Of a stretch of DNA of 39,553 nt, positions 34,395 through 39,553 are shown piece by piece (position 1 is the stretch's first letter; every line of letters begins with the position of its first letter). Source of the DNA: Lachnospiraceae bacterium UBA3711 (GTDB lineage Bacteria > Bacillota > Clostridia > Lachnospirales > Lachnospiraceae); contig DFHY01000115.1 in NCBI GenBank assembly GCA_002371345.1, positions 1 to 39,553 on the forward strand, read 5' to 3'. A model generated the notes under the pieces. The model searched no databases. It was not told where the DNA came from and worked only from the letters and a program-made list of their open reading frames with translations. The position numbers and the translations under genes are program-made.

Positions 34395-34559
34395 TTAAGT
34401 CCGGTTTTCGAATTTCTTCACCGATGATTTTGAGAGAAGCTGCCGCAGCTGCAGGACCTCTTTCACGTCACCGGCCGCTGTAGTGAGCAGTTCCTTCACT
34501 TCTTTTTTCGCAAGGGACTCCACGTCAGCACCCTTGCTCTGCAGCCATTCCTTTATAAG
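34395..34559 (-). pseudogene. Fragment of a phage-type DNA polymerase (family A)
   Basis: A 54-codon minus-strand frame reads LIKEWLQSKGADVESLAKKE then VKELLTTAAGDVKEVLQLRQ and LLSKSSVKKFENRT before a stop. The SLAK...EVLQLRQ-LSKSSVKK pattern is that of the central region of bacteriophage-type DNA polymerase A proteins. No start, exonuclease or catalytic polymerase motifs remain, so this is an isolated fragment. It abuts the istB fragment at 34560. Confidence 0.6.
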
Positions 34560-34560
34560 T

Positions 34561-34740
34561 GATACCTATGAGACCAGCTCGATCATCTTTACGACGAACA
34601 AGGAGATCACGGAATGGGCAGAGATGATGGGGGACCCTGTCCTCACCACAGCCATGCTGGATCGGATCCTTCACCATGCGGCTTGCTTTTCTCTCCGTGG
34701 AGAGTCCTACCGTCTGAAGCATCCGGAGCTGTTTACCTGA
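34561..34740 (+). pseudogene. 3' fragment of an IS21-family istB (transposition helper ATPase)
   Basis: The last 59 codons of an IstB-like AAA+ protein: YETSSIIFTTNKEITEWAEM, MGDPVLTTAMLDRILHHA and RGESYRLKHPELFT then stop. The STI-x-TTN-x-x-x-x-EW and GESYRLK patterns are typical of IS21 family helpers. The Walker motifs and the transposase istA are absent; upstream DNA is unrelated phage polymerase sequence. Confidence 0.85.
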
Positions 34741-34789
34741 CCTGATATAAAGTTGCCAAGGAACATCTATGGGATTGGAGTTACCTTAC

Positions 34790-34900
34790 CCAAAAAACTC
34801 CTTACCATACCACTGAAAAAAGTGCTTACCGCAGATTGAAAAATCTACCGTAATAGTATAAAAACTGCTTACCAGAGTACTAAAAAAACTGCTTACCGCA
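34790..34900 (+). mobile_element. IS21-type terminal repeat region
   Basis: Four copies of an A-run followed by CTxCTTACC-like sequence lie at 34792-34806, 34816-34830, 34859-34873 and 34882-34897. IS21 elements are known to carry multiple internal repeats at their ends as transposase-binding sites, and these follow the istB fragment in the right place, so the right end of the element is probably near 34900. Confidence 0.7.
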
Positions 34901-34907
34901 TCACCAA

Positions 34908-35125
34908 CAGAAGAATATCATGCATATCCCGCCTTATCCTTTCAGATTGGGCTTTTGCCCTTACAGATGCAGGAAATCCCATGCAAAAGTGTTTGATTTA
35001 GAAGTGTTGCACATGATTTGGCCTGCTGAAAAGAAGAATATCCGCCCTGAGAAGTAAAGTATCTTTCCCTCCATATAAACAGGATTTTGATACAGAAGAA
35101 TATCATTGGGCTGATATTCTTCTGT
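34908..35125. repeat. ACAGAAGAATATCA repeat family with terminal palindrome
   Basis: ACAGAAGAATATCA occurs at 34908-34921 and again at 35092-35105, where it pairs across a 6-base loop with its perfect inverse at 35112-35125 (14-bp stem). A third direct copy of the core AGAAGAATATC is at 35032-35042. The DNA between copies has no convincing gene. Confidence 0.8.
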
Positions 35126-35168
35126 AATTCCACTTAATGAGACCACCTCCGGCAGTCCGGGCGGGAAA

Positions 35169-35215
35169 AATATACCGACAGCTGCGGTACTTTCTCACCG
35201 TCGGTCCGGTATATT
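35169..35215. repeat. AATATACCG inverted repeat
   Basis: AATATACCG and CGGTATATT face each other about 30 bases apart, and an internal ACCGAC/GTCGGT can also pair. Function unknown; lies just before the 23-bp tandem repeat. Confidence 0.5.
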
Positions 35216-35229
35216 CATACCGTCATATC

Positions 35230-35275
35230 GACGGTTCATTTGCACCGCAGGTGACGGTTCATTCGCACCGCAAGT
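35230..35275 (+). repeat. Two tandem 23-bp repeats
   Basis: Two copies, each starting GACGGTTCATT and ending GCACCGCA plus GGT or AGT, at 35230-35252 and 35253-35275, differing at two positions; a third copy begins with GACG and breaks off. Confidence 0.8.
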
Positions 35276-35334
35276 GACGCTTTATATATAACGTCAGTAA
35301 TTCTTATCGCCATTTCCGGAAATCCAGGAAATGA

Positions 35335-35628
35335 TCACATCTTTTCGGAAACATATTTTTCGATTGTCGTGTCGTTCACAAACTCAGCCTTCAGTTCTCC
35401 AAGCCTCACATAGTGCGGCTGCCTTCCATGCCTGGCAAGTGCATCAGCATCCCGCCATTTCTCAATCAGAAGCAGCTCATCGCTGTCTTCTGCAGCAAAA
35501 AAATAGTCGTACTTGATGTTGCCATCTTCCACACGGCACGCGACATCTATCCCCTCCGTTATGATCATCTCCAGAAAATCTTCTCTTATTTCCGGCTTGC
35601 ATTTATATGATACGTTCAGGACTATCAT
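35335..35628 (-). CDS. Antibiotic biosynthesis monooxygenase (ABM) domain protein, YgiN-like
   Basis: A 97-aa ferredoxin-like dimeric alpha/beta-barrel protein. The chain reads MIVLNVSYKCKPEIREDFLE at the N-terminus, then DYFFAAEDSDELLLIEKWRD and DALARHGRQPHYVRLGEL, the standard ABM pattern (strand, helix, E-x-W, then H-x-x-x-PH). Members act as quinol or heme-type monooxygenases or as small-molecule binders; the substrate cannot be predicted. GAGGT precedes the ATG. It is 61 bases downstream of the DUF4406-like gene, in the same direction. Confidence 0.88.
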   Translation of the reverse strand: MIVLNVSYKCKPEIREDFLEMIITEGIDVACRVEDGNIKYDYFFAAEDSDELLLIEKWRDADALARHGRQPHYVRLGELKAEFVNDTTIEKYVSEKM

Positions 35629-35689
35629 TCTCTTACCTCATACTTTTCATTATTTTGTATGTCTTTTGAAGCGTCGCTTTTCTCTGCTG

Positions 35690-36013
35690 TCACTCCTCCG
35701 TTCGTTCCTCCAGATACCGCACCGGCTTTCCAGCCGCCATTGCGTATCTGATTTCCGCCTTCGTACTGGACCCGATATAACCTCCCACATTGATGACGTA
35801 TACTTCGTCAGCCATGTCGATTTTTCTAAGGTGAATATCATCCAGCATCTCCTTGGTTCCTTCTGTCCAGACCTCGTTATCGCCGGAGTGGCCGAACAAA
35901 CCGACACTGATTACGATATTACCCTCTAATGTCAGGCGCTTCTGTGCCTCGATGAAAGCATCCTTAAACCGGGTGCTGCCGCACAGCGTTATGACCTTGT
36001 ACTTCCCGACCAT
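35690..36013 (-). CDS. Nucleoside 2-deoxyribosyltransferase-like (DUF4406-type) protein
   Basis: A 107-aa Rossmann-like protein. VITLCGSTRFKDAFIEAQKR contains the nucleotide-binding CGSTRF motif; KIDMADEVYVINVGGYIGSS and TKAEIRYAMAAGKPVRYLE are the later conserved blocks, with the Glu in S-x-x-x-x-E-I as in deoxyribosyltransferase-like proteins. It may hydrolyse or transfer the base of a nucleotide; the reaction is inferred from fold only. GGAG precedes the ATG. Same strand and close spacing (15 bases) after the ArsC-like gene. Confidence 0.88.
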   Translation of the reverse strand: MVGKYKVITLCGSTRFKDAFIEAQKRLTLEGNIVISVGLFGHSGDNEVWTEGTKEMLDDIHLRKIDMADEVYVINVGGYIGSSTKAEIRYAMAAGKPVRYLEERTEE

Positions 36014-36028
36014 AGTTTATTCTCCGTT

Positions 36029-36382
36029 TTATAACAGTTTCTCCTTCCACTCCTCTTCCCTGAAACCGGTCAGCACATAATTATCCCCGACCAGAAGCGG
36101 ACGTTTCACCAGCATCCCGTCTGAGGCAAGAAGCGCAAACTGCTCGTCTTCGCTCAGCCCCGGCAGTTTACTCGACAGTTCAAGTTCGCGGTAAGGCTTC
36201 CCGCTTGTGTTAAAGAAACGCTTCAGCGGAAGGCGGCTCATGGCATGGTACTTCCTCAAAGACGCCGCATCCGGATGGTCTGTTTTTATGTCCACAGCCT
36301 CATGGGCAATCCCGTTTTTGTCCAGCCATTTTAAAGCTTTCTTACATGTATTGCATCTGCTGTAGCAATATACTTTGATCAT
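36029..36382 (-). CDS. ArsC/Spx-family thioredoxin-fold protein
   Basis: A 117-aa protein with the N-terminal redox motif CNTC (C10-x-x-C13) in VYCYSRCNTCKKALKWL, an EAVDIKTDHP segment, LKRFFNTSGKPYRELEL, and the terminal KRPLLVGDNYVLTGFREEEW. The C10/C13 spacing matches Spx and YusI-type proteins, and the length is typical. Annotation pipelines usually call this arsenate reductase family, but no ars genes are near; a redox or regulatory role is at least as likely. AGAGGG precedes the ATG. Confidence 0.9.
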   Translation of the reverse strand: MIKVYCYSRCNTCKKALKWLDKNGIAHEAVDIKTDHPDAASLRKYHAMSRLPLKRFFNTSGKPYRELELSSKLPGLSEDEQFALLASDGMLVKRPLLVGDNYVLTGFREEEWKEKLL

Positions 36383-36559
36383 AATCCAACCCTCTATTTC
36401 TTTGTTTCCTGTTCAGAGTGCAACCCGTTTCCTCCTGCAACACAGTATAGCAGATACTCTGTCCATTTTCAGTTCACCAGATCGTCAGAAGCCCGTCAGA
36501 CAGTCCATTCTCCGATTCCGGTTTTCCTTCGTCATAATCACACAAAAAACATTCCTCCA

Positions 36560-36575
36560 TTCCGGCACTATGGAA
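36560..36575 (+). promoter_or_regulatory. Shared 16-bp motif, copy 1 (TTCCGGCACTATGGAA)
   Basis: TTCCGGCACTATGGAA, flanked by TTCC and GGAA half sites, 59 bases before the small gene at 36635. The same motif, in the same orientation relative to the gene, occurs before two other genes in this region. Confidence 0.75.
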
Positions 36576-36634
36576 TTAAGACCTGTCAGAAAATGCATAC
36601 CGTTTTCCAGCACAGAAGAAGGAGGAATATCCGA

Positions 36635-36841
36635 ATGAAAACCTTATCCATCGCACAGAGCGTCTGTATCGAATATGACGAGATCATGCTGCACCACCGC
36701 AAATGGATGGAGTTTAGGATTAGAACCTGTTCATCGAAGATTGTTTTCATATTACGCTGCGGACAGATACTTATACAGGCATGTCGTTCCTGGGTTGCCT
36801 CCGCAATGCTATATTCCCAGCCCGTCTTCGATTCCATTTGA
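36635..36841 (+). CDS. Small hypothetical protein, 68 aa, possibly decayed
   Basis: Not recognised. Frame begins MKTLSIAQSVCIEYDEIMLH with an excellent AAGGAGG 8 bases upstream and the shared motif further up, so translation probably starts here. The second half (from about residue 30) has many Cys, Ile and Ser and reads unlike a normal small protein; the stop codon lies inside the loop of a terminator hairpin. A truncated or frameshifted remnant of a conjugative-element gene is likely. Confidence 0.45.
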   Translation: MKTLSIAQSVCIEYDEIMLHHRKWMEFRIRTCSSKIVFILRCGQILIQACRSWVASAMLYSQPVFDSI

Positions 36842-36855
36842 AGACGGGCATTTTT
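36820..36855 (+). terminator. Rho-independent terminator
   Basis: GCCCGTCTTC/GAAGACGGGC, perfect 10-bp stem with 10-base loop, followed by ATTTTTC. Confidence 0.85.
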
Positions 36856-36902
36856 CTGCATACCAGTTGAAACCGCACCTGCAAAAAAAGAAAGGGGCTC
36901 TT

Positions 36903-37112
36903 ATGAGTACCAGAGATTATGAGGATCTTTCATCCGCCGTAGTGAAACTTGCCTGTGATGATTACAGAGCCGTGCTCAAATCCGGAACACCCTCATCCCA
37001 AAGCTGGAAACAGACACTGGAAGCATTCTTCTGCTCTCCCCGCTTCGAGCTGTTTACTTCGCTTGACGGACCGAGCCTGATGCGCCGGCTGCAGAGAGAG
37101 ACTGCGGGATAA
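36903..37112 (+). CDS. Small mobile-element-type protein, 69 aa
   Basis: Function unknown. Starts MSTRDYEDLSSAVVKLACDD YRAVLKSG and ends in PSLMRRLQRETAG; acidic N-terminal helix and basic C-terminus. AAAGGGG precedes the ATG by 5 bases. Proteins with this start (M-S-x-R-D-Y-E-D-L) are common as small cargo genes in conjugative elements of gut Firmicutes, from memory. The last 59 bases overlap, tail to tail, the frame on the opposite strand. Confidence 0.6.
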   Translation: MSTRDYEDLSSAVVKLACDDYRAVLKSGTPSSQSWKQTLEAFFCSPRFELFTSLDGPSLMRRLQRETAG

Positions 37113-37680
37113 CAGGACAGGTTCTGTCTTTGACAATGGAGTCCGAAAGGGCTCCATTTCTGCTGTCATGCTTTCTAATCTGACTGTCAGTTCTTGTAAT
37201 GTTTCGAAAAGAAACATATAGTGTGTCATGTAGATCATGAAAAGGAGCGAAAAGGAAGCCTTCCCGGATACTCCCATACGGACTTGCATCAGGAGAAATC
37301 AGGAGGTAGCAGGCACTCATGAACTGGACTGCGAGATACGACGCGTAGTGGTCATCAACGTCCCTGTCCACCTCGATCCTCATAGGATGTTCCGGCATGA
37401 CAACAGCCTGGATCTGTCCGTTCGTAGATGACTGGTACTGAAAATAAAGAATCTGTGTTCCGTCCTCCATATTCAGCAAAGCTGCCTTCAGTTTTCCTGA
37501 CATGAGGTTTTCCAATGTGATTGCCGAGTGGTTGTAGATGAGATCCCTGTCCGTTCCTCGTTTCGGATACCTGCAGGCAGGATTGTCGGCTTTGTTCCCG
37601 ACATGCCAGCCGCCCGCGATGTCGATCCTGGAGCTCTGAAAAAGAATCTTTTTGAATTGGTAGGTAGTCTTTCCTTTCAT
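37054..37680 (-). CDS. Hypothetical protein, probably 3'-truncated
   Basis: Not recognised. The 208-aa frame starts MKGKTTYQFKKILFQSSRID with AGGAGG 7 bases upstream and the shared 16-bp motif 36 bases before it. The first 140 residues read as a normal mixed protein (GGWHVGNKADNPACRYPKRG, NHSAITLENLMSGKLKAALL, ILYFQYQ, VVMPEHPMRIEVDRDVDD). From about residue 150 the sequence becomes a Ser/Arg-rich stretch and the last 59 bases overlap the opposite-strand gene, so the true end is probably lost or frameshifted near 37150-37230. Confidence 0.6.
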   Translation of the reverse strand: MKGKTTYQFKKILFQSSRIDIAGGWHVGNKADNPACRYPKRGTDRDLIYNHSAITLENLMSGKLKAALLNMEDGTQILYFQYQSSTNGQIQAVVMPEHPMRIEVDRDVDDHYASYLAVQFMSACYLLISPDASPYGSIREGFLFAPFHDLHDTLYVSFRNITRTDSQIRKHDSRNGALSDSIVKDRTCPVIPQSLSAAGASGSVRQAK

Positions 37681-37715
37681 GGATATGTCCTCCTGTTCTC
37701 AGAAAATGGTTTCAC

Positions 37716-37731
37716 TTCCATAGTGCCGGAA
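37716..37731 (-). promoter_or_regulatory. Shared 16-bp motif, copy 2
   Basis: Minus strand reads TTCCGGCACTATGGAA, identical to copy 1, 36 bases before the ATG of the 208-aa gene. Confidence 0.75.
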
Positions 37732-37816
37732 CTGGGGCATCTCCAATTTAAAACGCCACCCGAAGAGCATTGCTCTCTCAGAGGCGGCGTCAGATGACTA
37801 TCAGGTGTATATGAAG

Positions 37817-37848
37817 AAAGCTCCATCCGTATGGACAGAGCTATCCTA
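37817..37848 (-). repeat. Hairpin repeat R1
   Basis: GAAAGCTCCATCCGTATGGA continuing to ACAGAGCTATCCT; a diverged copy of the element at 38278-38309. AGCTC/GAGCT arms can pair. It lies just after the stop of the 61-aa gene, in terminator position, but lacks a T run. Confidence 0.6.
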
Positions 37849-37871
37849 AAAGGAAATCTGCTTTGCTGTTT

Positions 37872-38057
37872 TTATTGACCGTTTGCCGCTGCTTTTGACG
37901 GCTTAACCCTTCTAAATCTGGCAGCCCGTTCAGGAGTTGTTTCCGGACTGTCCTCATCATAAACAATTGGTTTATCCTTTGCCTGTTCCAGACATTTCAA
38001 CTCTTCAGCAGTAAACAGCATATTTACTACTGGAACTTCCTTACCGTCGATTCGCAT
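37872..38057 (-). CDS. Small hypothetical protein, 61 aa
   Basis: Function unknown. Reads MRIDGKEVPVVNMLFTAEEL, then KCLEQAKDKPIVYDEDSPET and a basic tail ending KPSKAAANGQ. Start at 38057 is chosen because AGAGGTG stands upstream; an earlier frame start at 38075 lacks one. Resembles small cargo proteins of conjugative elements by size and charge only. It overlaps the 31-aa leader frame, so translation may be coupled. Confidence 0.55.
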   Translation of the reverse strand: MRIDGKEVPVVNMLFTAEELKCLEQAKDKPIVYDEDSPETTPERAARFRRVKPSKAAANGQ

Positions 38058-38136
38058 AGTACACACCTCTTTCAAAACTATTGGCCAGACGTACTGATAT
38101 TAATCTTGTTACTTCGATCTCCGATCCTTGTGGCAT
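38041..38136 (-). CDS. Leader peptide or small ORF, 31 aa
   Basis: Minus-strand frame MPQGSEIEVTRLISVRLANS, then FERGVYYANRR, with AAGGAG 7 bases before the ATG. It overlaps the start of the 61-aa gene by 17 bases in another frame, the pattern of translational coupling. No family is recognised. Confidence 0.4.
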   Translation of the reverse strand: MPQGSEIEVTRLISVRLANSFERGVYYANRR

Positions 38137-38277
38137 GTAATTACTCCTTGTCCTGAATGATCATCCATTCACTATTTTCATGATTATTTTACCATATAAA
38201 TTGTGCTTCCTCTACCATCTGTAAAGCTCTCTTCTGTATCCTCTCTCCTTAATCTCGGCTATATCTTTATTTTGAAT

Positions 38278-38309
38278 GGAAAGCCCCGTCCATATGAACA
38301 GAGCTTTCC
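38278..38309 (-). repeat. Hairpin repeat R2
   Basis: GAAAGCCCCGTCCATATGAA continuing to CAGAGCTTTCCT; arms GGAAAGC/GCTTTCC (7 bp) plus partial pairing inside. Homologous to R1 and likewise placed right after a gene end (primase). Confidence 0.65.
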
Positions 38310-38325
38310 TTAAACAGATCTGATA

Positions 38326-39426
38326 TTACGCTGATTCTCTTCTTATTCTCAGTTTCTGACATTCATTCCAGGCTCTTCTCAAAACATCTCCCAGTCCTTC
38401 CGGATCCATATGGAGCCTTTCGTTCGGATCTTTAAACGGGGCGGATAAACCATTGGACATGGCACACTGAAATCCGTCCGTATCGAGCAGCCTGGAAAGA
38501 TCCATCGCGCGTTCTTTCCCTGCCTTGTCATCGTCAAGGCAGATCAGGAAAAATGATCCTTTCGCATTGTCCGGATTCAGCCGAAGGAAATCCGAAAGCT
38601 TCCTGTACTGAGAAGCACTTCCGAGACCAACACAGGGGATGCCGAACTGGACAATGGACATCGCATCAATCTCGCCTTCCACAACAAACACCACGCTCTG
38701 AGGACGGATCGCGCGGCTGTTGAACAGGTGCTGTCTTCCGACCTTCATTTTTGGATGATCATACTCTCCAAGTATCAAGGTATCATCCAGAACTCTTGCG
38801 AGATAGCTGTTTGAACTGTTTGGAATAATGATGCGTTCTGTGGGGCGGTTCCTTGTTCCGGGGTGATGCCAGGAGGGATCATATCCGATTTGGAAGTAGT
38901 CGATCGTCTCTTCCTGAAGACCTCTTTTTGCAAGATAACACATAGCCTTCTCAGAGTGTTTTCTCAGATCTACGCACCTTCCGTAATATGACATCTGATC
39001 CGGAATCTCCCTGATCGTGCCTGACGGCCGGCGGAATTCCTTCCCGTATGGCATACCGGAAATGCCTGGATGCTCACTGCATCTTTGTCCGAACGCCTTC
39101 TGGTAATCATTGTCCTTTCTGACATAACGGGCAATCTGAACATCATACAGATCACACGCCTTTTTGAAGGTTTCATCAAATCCGCTCAGTCCGAAGTCTA
39201 TCCTGATAAACTCAAAAATATCATAGGACACTCCGCACGCAAAGCATTTGCACCGGTTTGAGTCCGGATAAAAGTGCATCGACGGGTTACGGTCTGCGTG
39301 GGCATGCGCTGACGCATTCACGCATTGGAAATTGGTTCTCAGGTTCCTTACCTGGTGATGGGTTACAAGATAGTCCTGCATTCTTGATCGAAGGTATTCC
39401 TTCGCGTCATCGTGGTCCATAAGCAT
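38326..39426 (-). CDS. CHC2 zinc-finger / Toprim DNA primase-like protein
   Basis: Primase of the phage/conjugative-element type, 366 aa. The zinc finger (about residues 33-68) has FQCVNASAHAH (C35 with H41/H43) and RCKCFACGVSYDIFEFIR (C61, C64). A linker region precedes the Toprim domain (about 243-320): VVFVVEGEIDAMSIVQFG with the catalytic Glu250, and FLICLDDDKAGKERAMDL with the DxD pair (about 298-300). No helicase domain follows, unlike fused primase-helicases. The start at 39426 is set by GGAGG 7 bases upstream; the frame could begin at 39471 but without a spaced ribosome binding site. Probably copies element DNA; the shared 16-bp motif lies upstream. Confidence 0.9.
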   Translation of the reverse strand: MLMDHDDAKEYLRSRMQDYLVTHHQVRNLRTNFQCVNASAHAHADRNPSMHFYPDSNRCKCFACGVSYDIFEFIRIDFGLSGFDETFKKACDLYDVQIARYVRKDNDYQKAFGQRCSEHPGISGMPYGKEFRRPSGTIREIPDQMSYYGRCVDLRKHSEKAMCYLAKRGLQEETIDYFQIGYDPSWHHPGTRNRPTERIIIPNSSNSYLARVLDDTLILGEYDHPKMKVGRQHLFNSRAIRPQSVVFVVEGEIDAMSIVQFGIPCVGLGSASQYRKLSDFLRLNPDNAKGSFFLICLDDDKAGKERAMDLSRLLDTDGFQCAMSNGLSAPFKDPNERLHMDPEGLGDVLRRAWNECQKLRIRRESA

Positions 39427-39515
39427 AGTGTCACCTCCATTGTCTGTATCAAATCTGTTCATCTCCAGCACACAGGCCGGAGTATTATTTTTCTCCAGCC
39501 ATCAGTATGTGTTTC

Positions 39516-39531
39516 TTCTATAGTGCCGGAA
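39516..39531 (-). promoter_or_regulatory. Shared 16-bp motif, copy 3
   Basis: Minus strand reads TTCCGGCACTATAGAA, one change from copies 1 and 2, 89 bases before the primase start. Confidence 0.75.
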
Positions 39532-39553
39532 TGATCTGAACCCCAAAAAGGTA

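Noticed and set aside
34942..35146. Two small minus-strand frames between the IS21 end and the 23-bp repeats
   Set aside because: They run through the repeat family, have no ribosome binding sites and read as low-complexity Phe/Ser/Cys sequence.

Overview
The window looks like chromosomal DNA from an anaerobic Firmicute, most likely a gut Lachnospiraceae (Clostridia). The support is the gene types (holA, asnA, LCP protein, dtd, NSS transporter, a DUF6465-like small protein, a DUF6553-like protein in a sugar operon), AGGAGG-type ribosome binding sites at nearly every gene, and a fairly G+C-rich composition. Assignments come from reading motifs; no database search was possible.

Layout. (1) 1-10150 is mostly housekeeping or core-like: the DNA polymerase III delta subunit (cut by the left edge), asparagine synthetase AsnA, an LCP cell-wall enzyme, a hypothetical protein, D-aminoacyl-tRNA deacylase, a 69-aa DUF6465-like protein, an NSS amino-acid transporter, a GGDEF diguanylate cyclase, a winged-helix/PD-(D/E)XK-like protein, a 45-aa C2H2 zinc-finger microprotein, and an HD/HD-GYP gene that has lost its catalytic middle and is frameshifted. 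(2) 10255-13398 encodes a 1047-aa fusion of acyl-adenylating enzyme, acyl carrier protein and PLP-dependent alpha-oxoamine synthase, translationally linked to the HD gene region; this is the best candidate for undescribed chemistry. (3) 13400-14404 holds four 10-bp direct repeats, a terminator and a broken tyrosine recombinase. (4) 14424-33066 is a carbohydrate-catabolism island. One operon (LacI regulator, VOC protein, DUF6553-like protein, permease, ATPase, permease, sugar-binding protein, L-fuculose-phosphate aldolase) has a promoter carrying two palindromic operators. Upstream of it lies a second operon (aldo/keto reductase, FucU, FucI, rhamnulokinase-like kinase, xylulokinase-like kinase, GatD-like dehydrogenase, PfkB kinase, class II bisphosphate aldolase), divergent from an AraC regulator. 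Together they take up a sugar, convert L-fucose to dihydroxyacetone phosphate plus L-lactaldehyde, probably reduce the lactaldehyde, and appear to process a second ketose or alditol through a bisphosphate. (5) 33115-39553 is accessory DNA: an acyltransferase-3 gene with a damaged 3' end, a fragment of a phage-type DNA polymerase, an IS21 istB fragment with its repeat-rich terminus, several short repeat families, three small metabolic genes (ABM monooxygenase, DUF4406-like, ArsC/Spx-like), then conjugative-element or phage-like small genes and a CHC2/Toprim primase. Three of the mobile-type genes share a 16-bp motif upstream.

Broken integrase on the left and phage/IS/conjugative debris on the right of the fucose cluster suggest that the cluster sits in a variable, probably acquired, region. 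That is inference; flanking attachment repeats were not found by eye.
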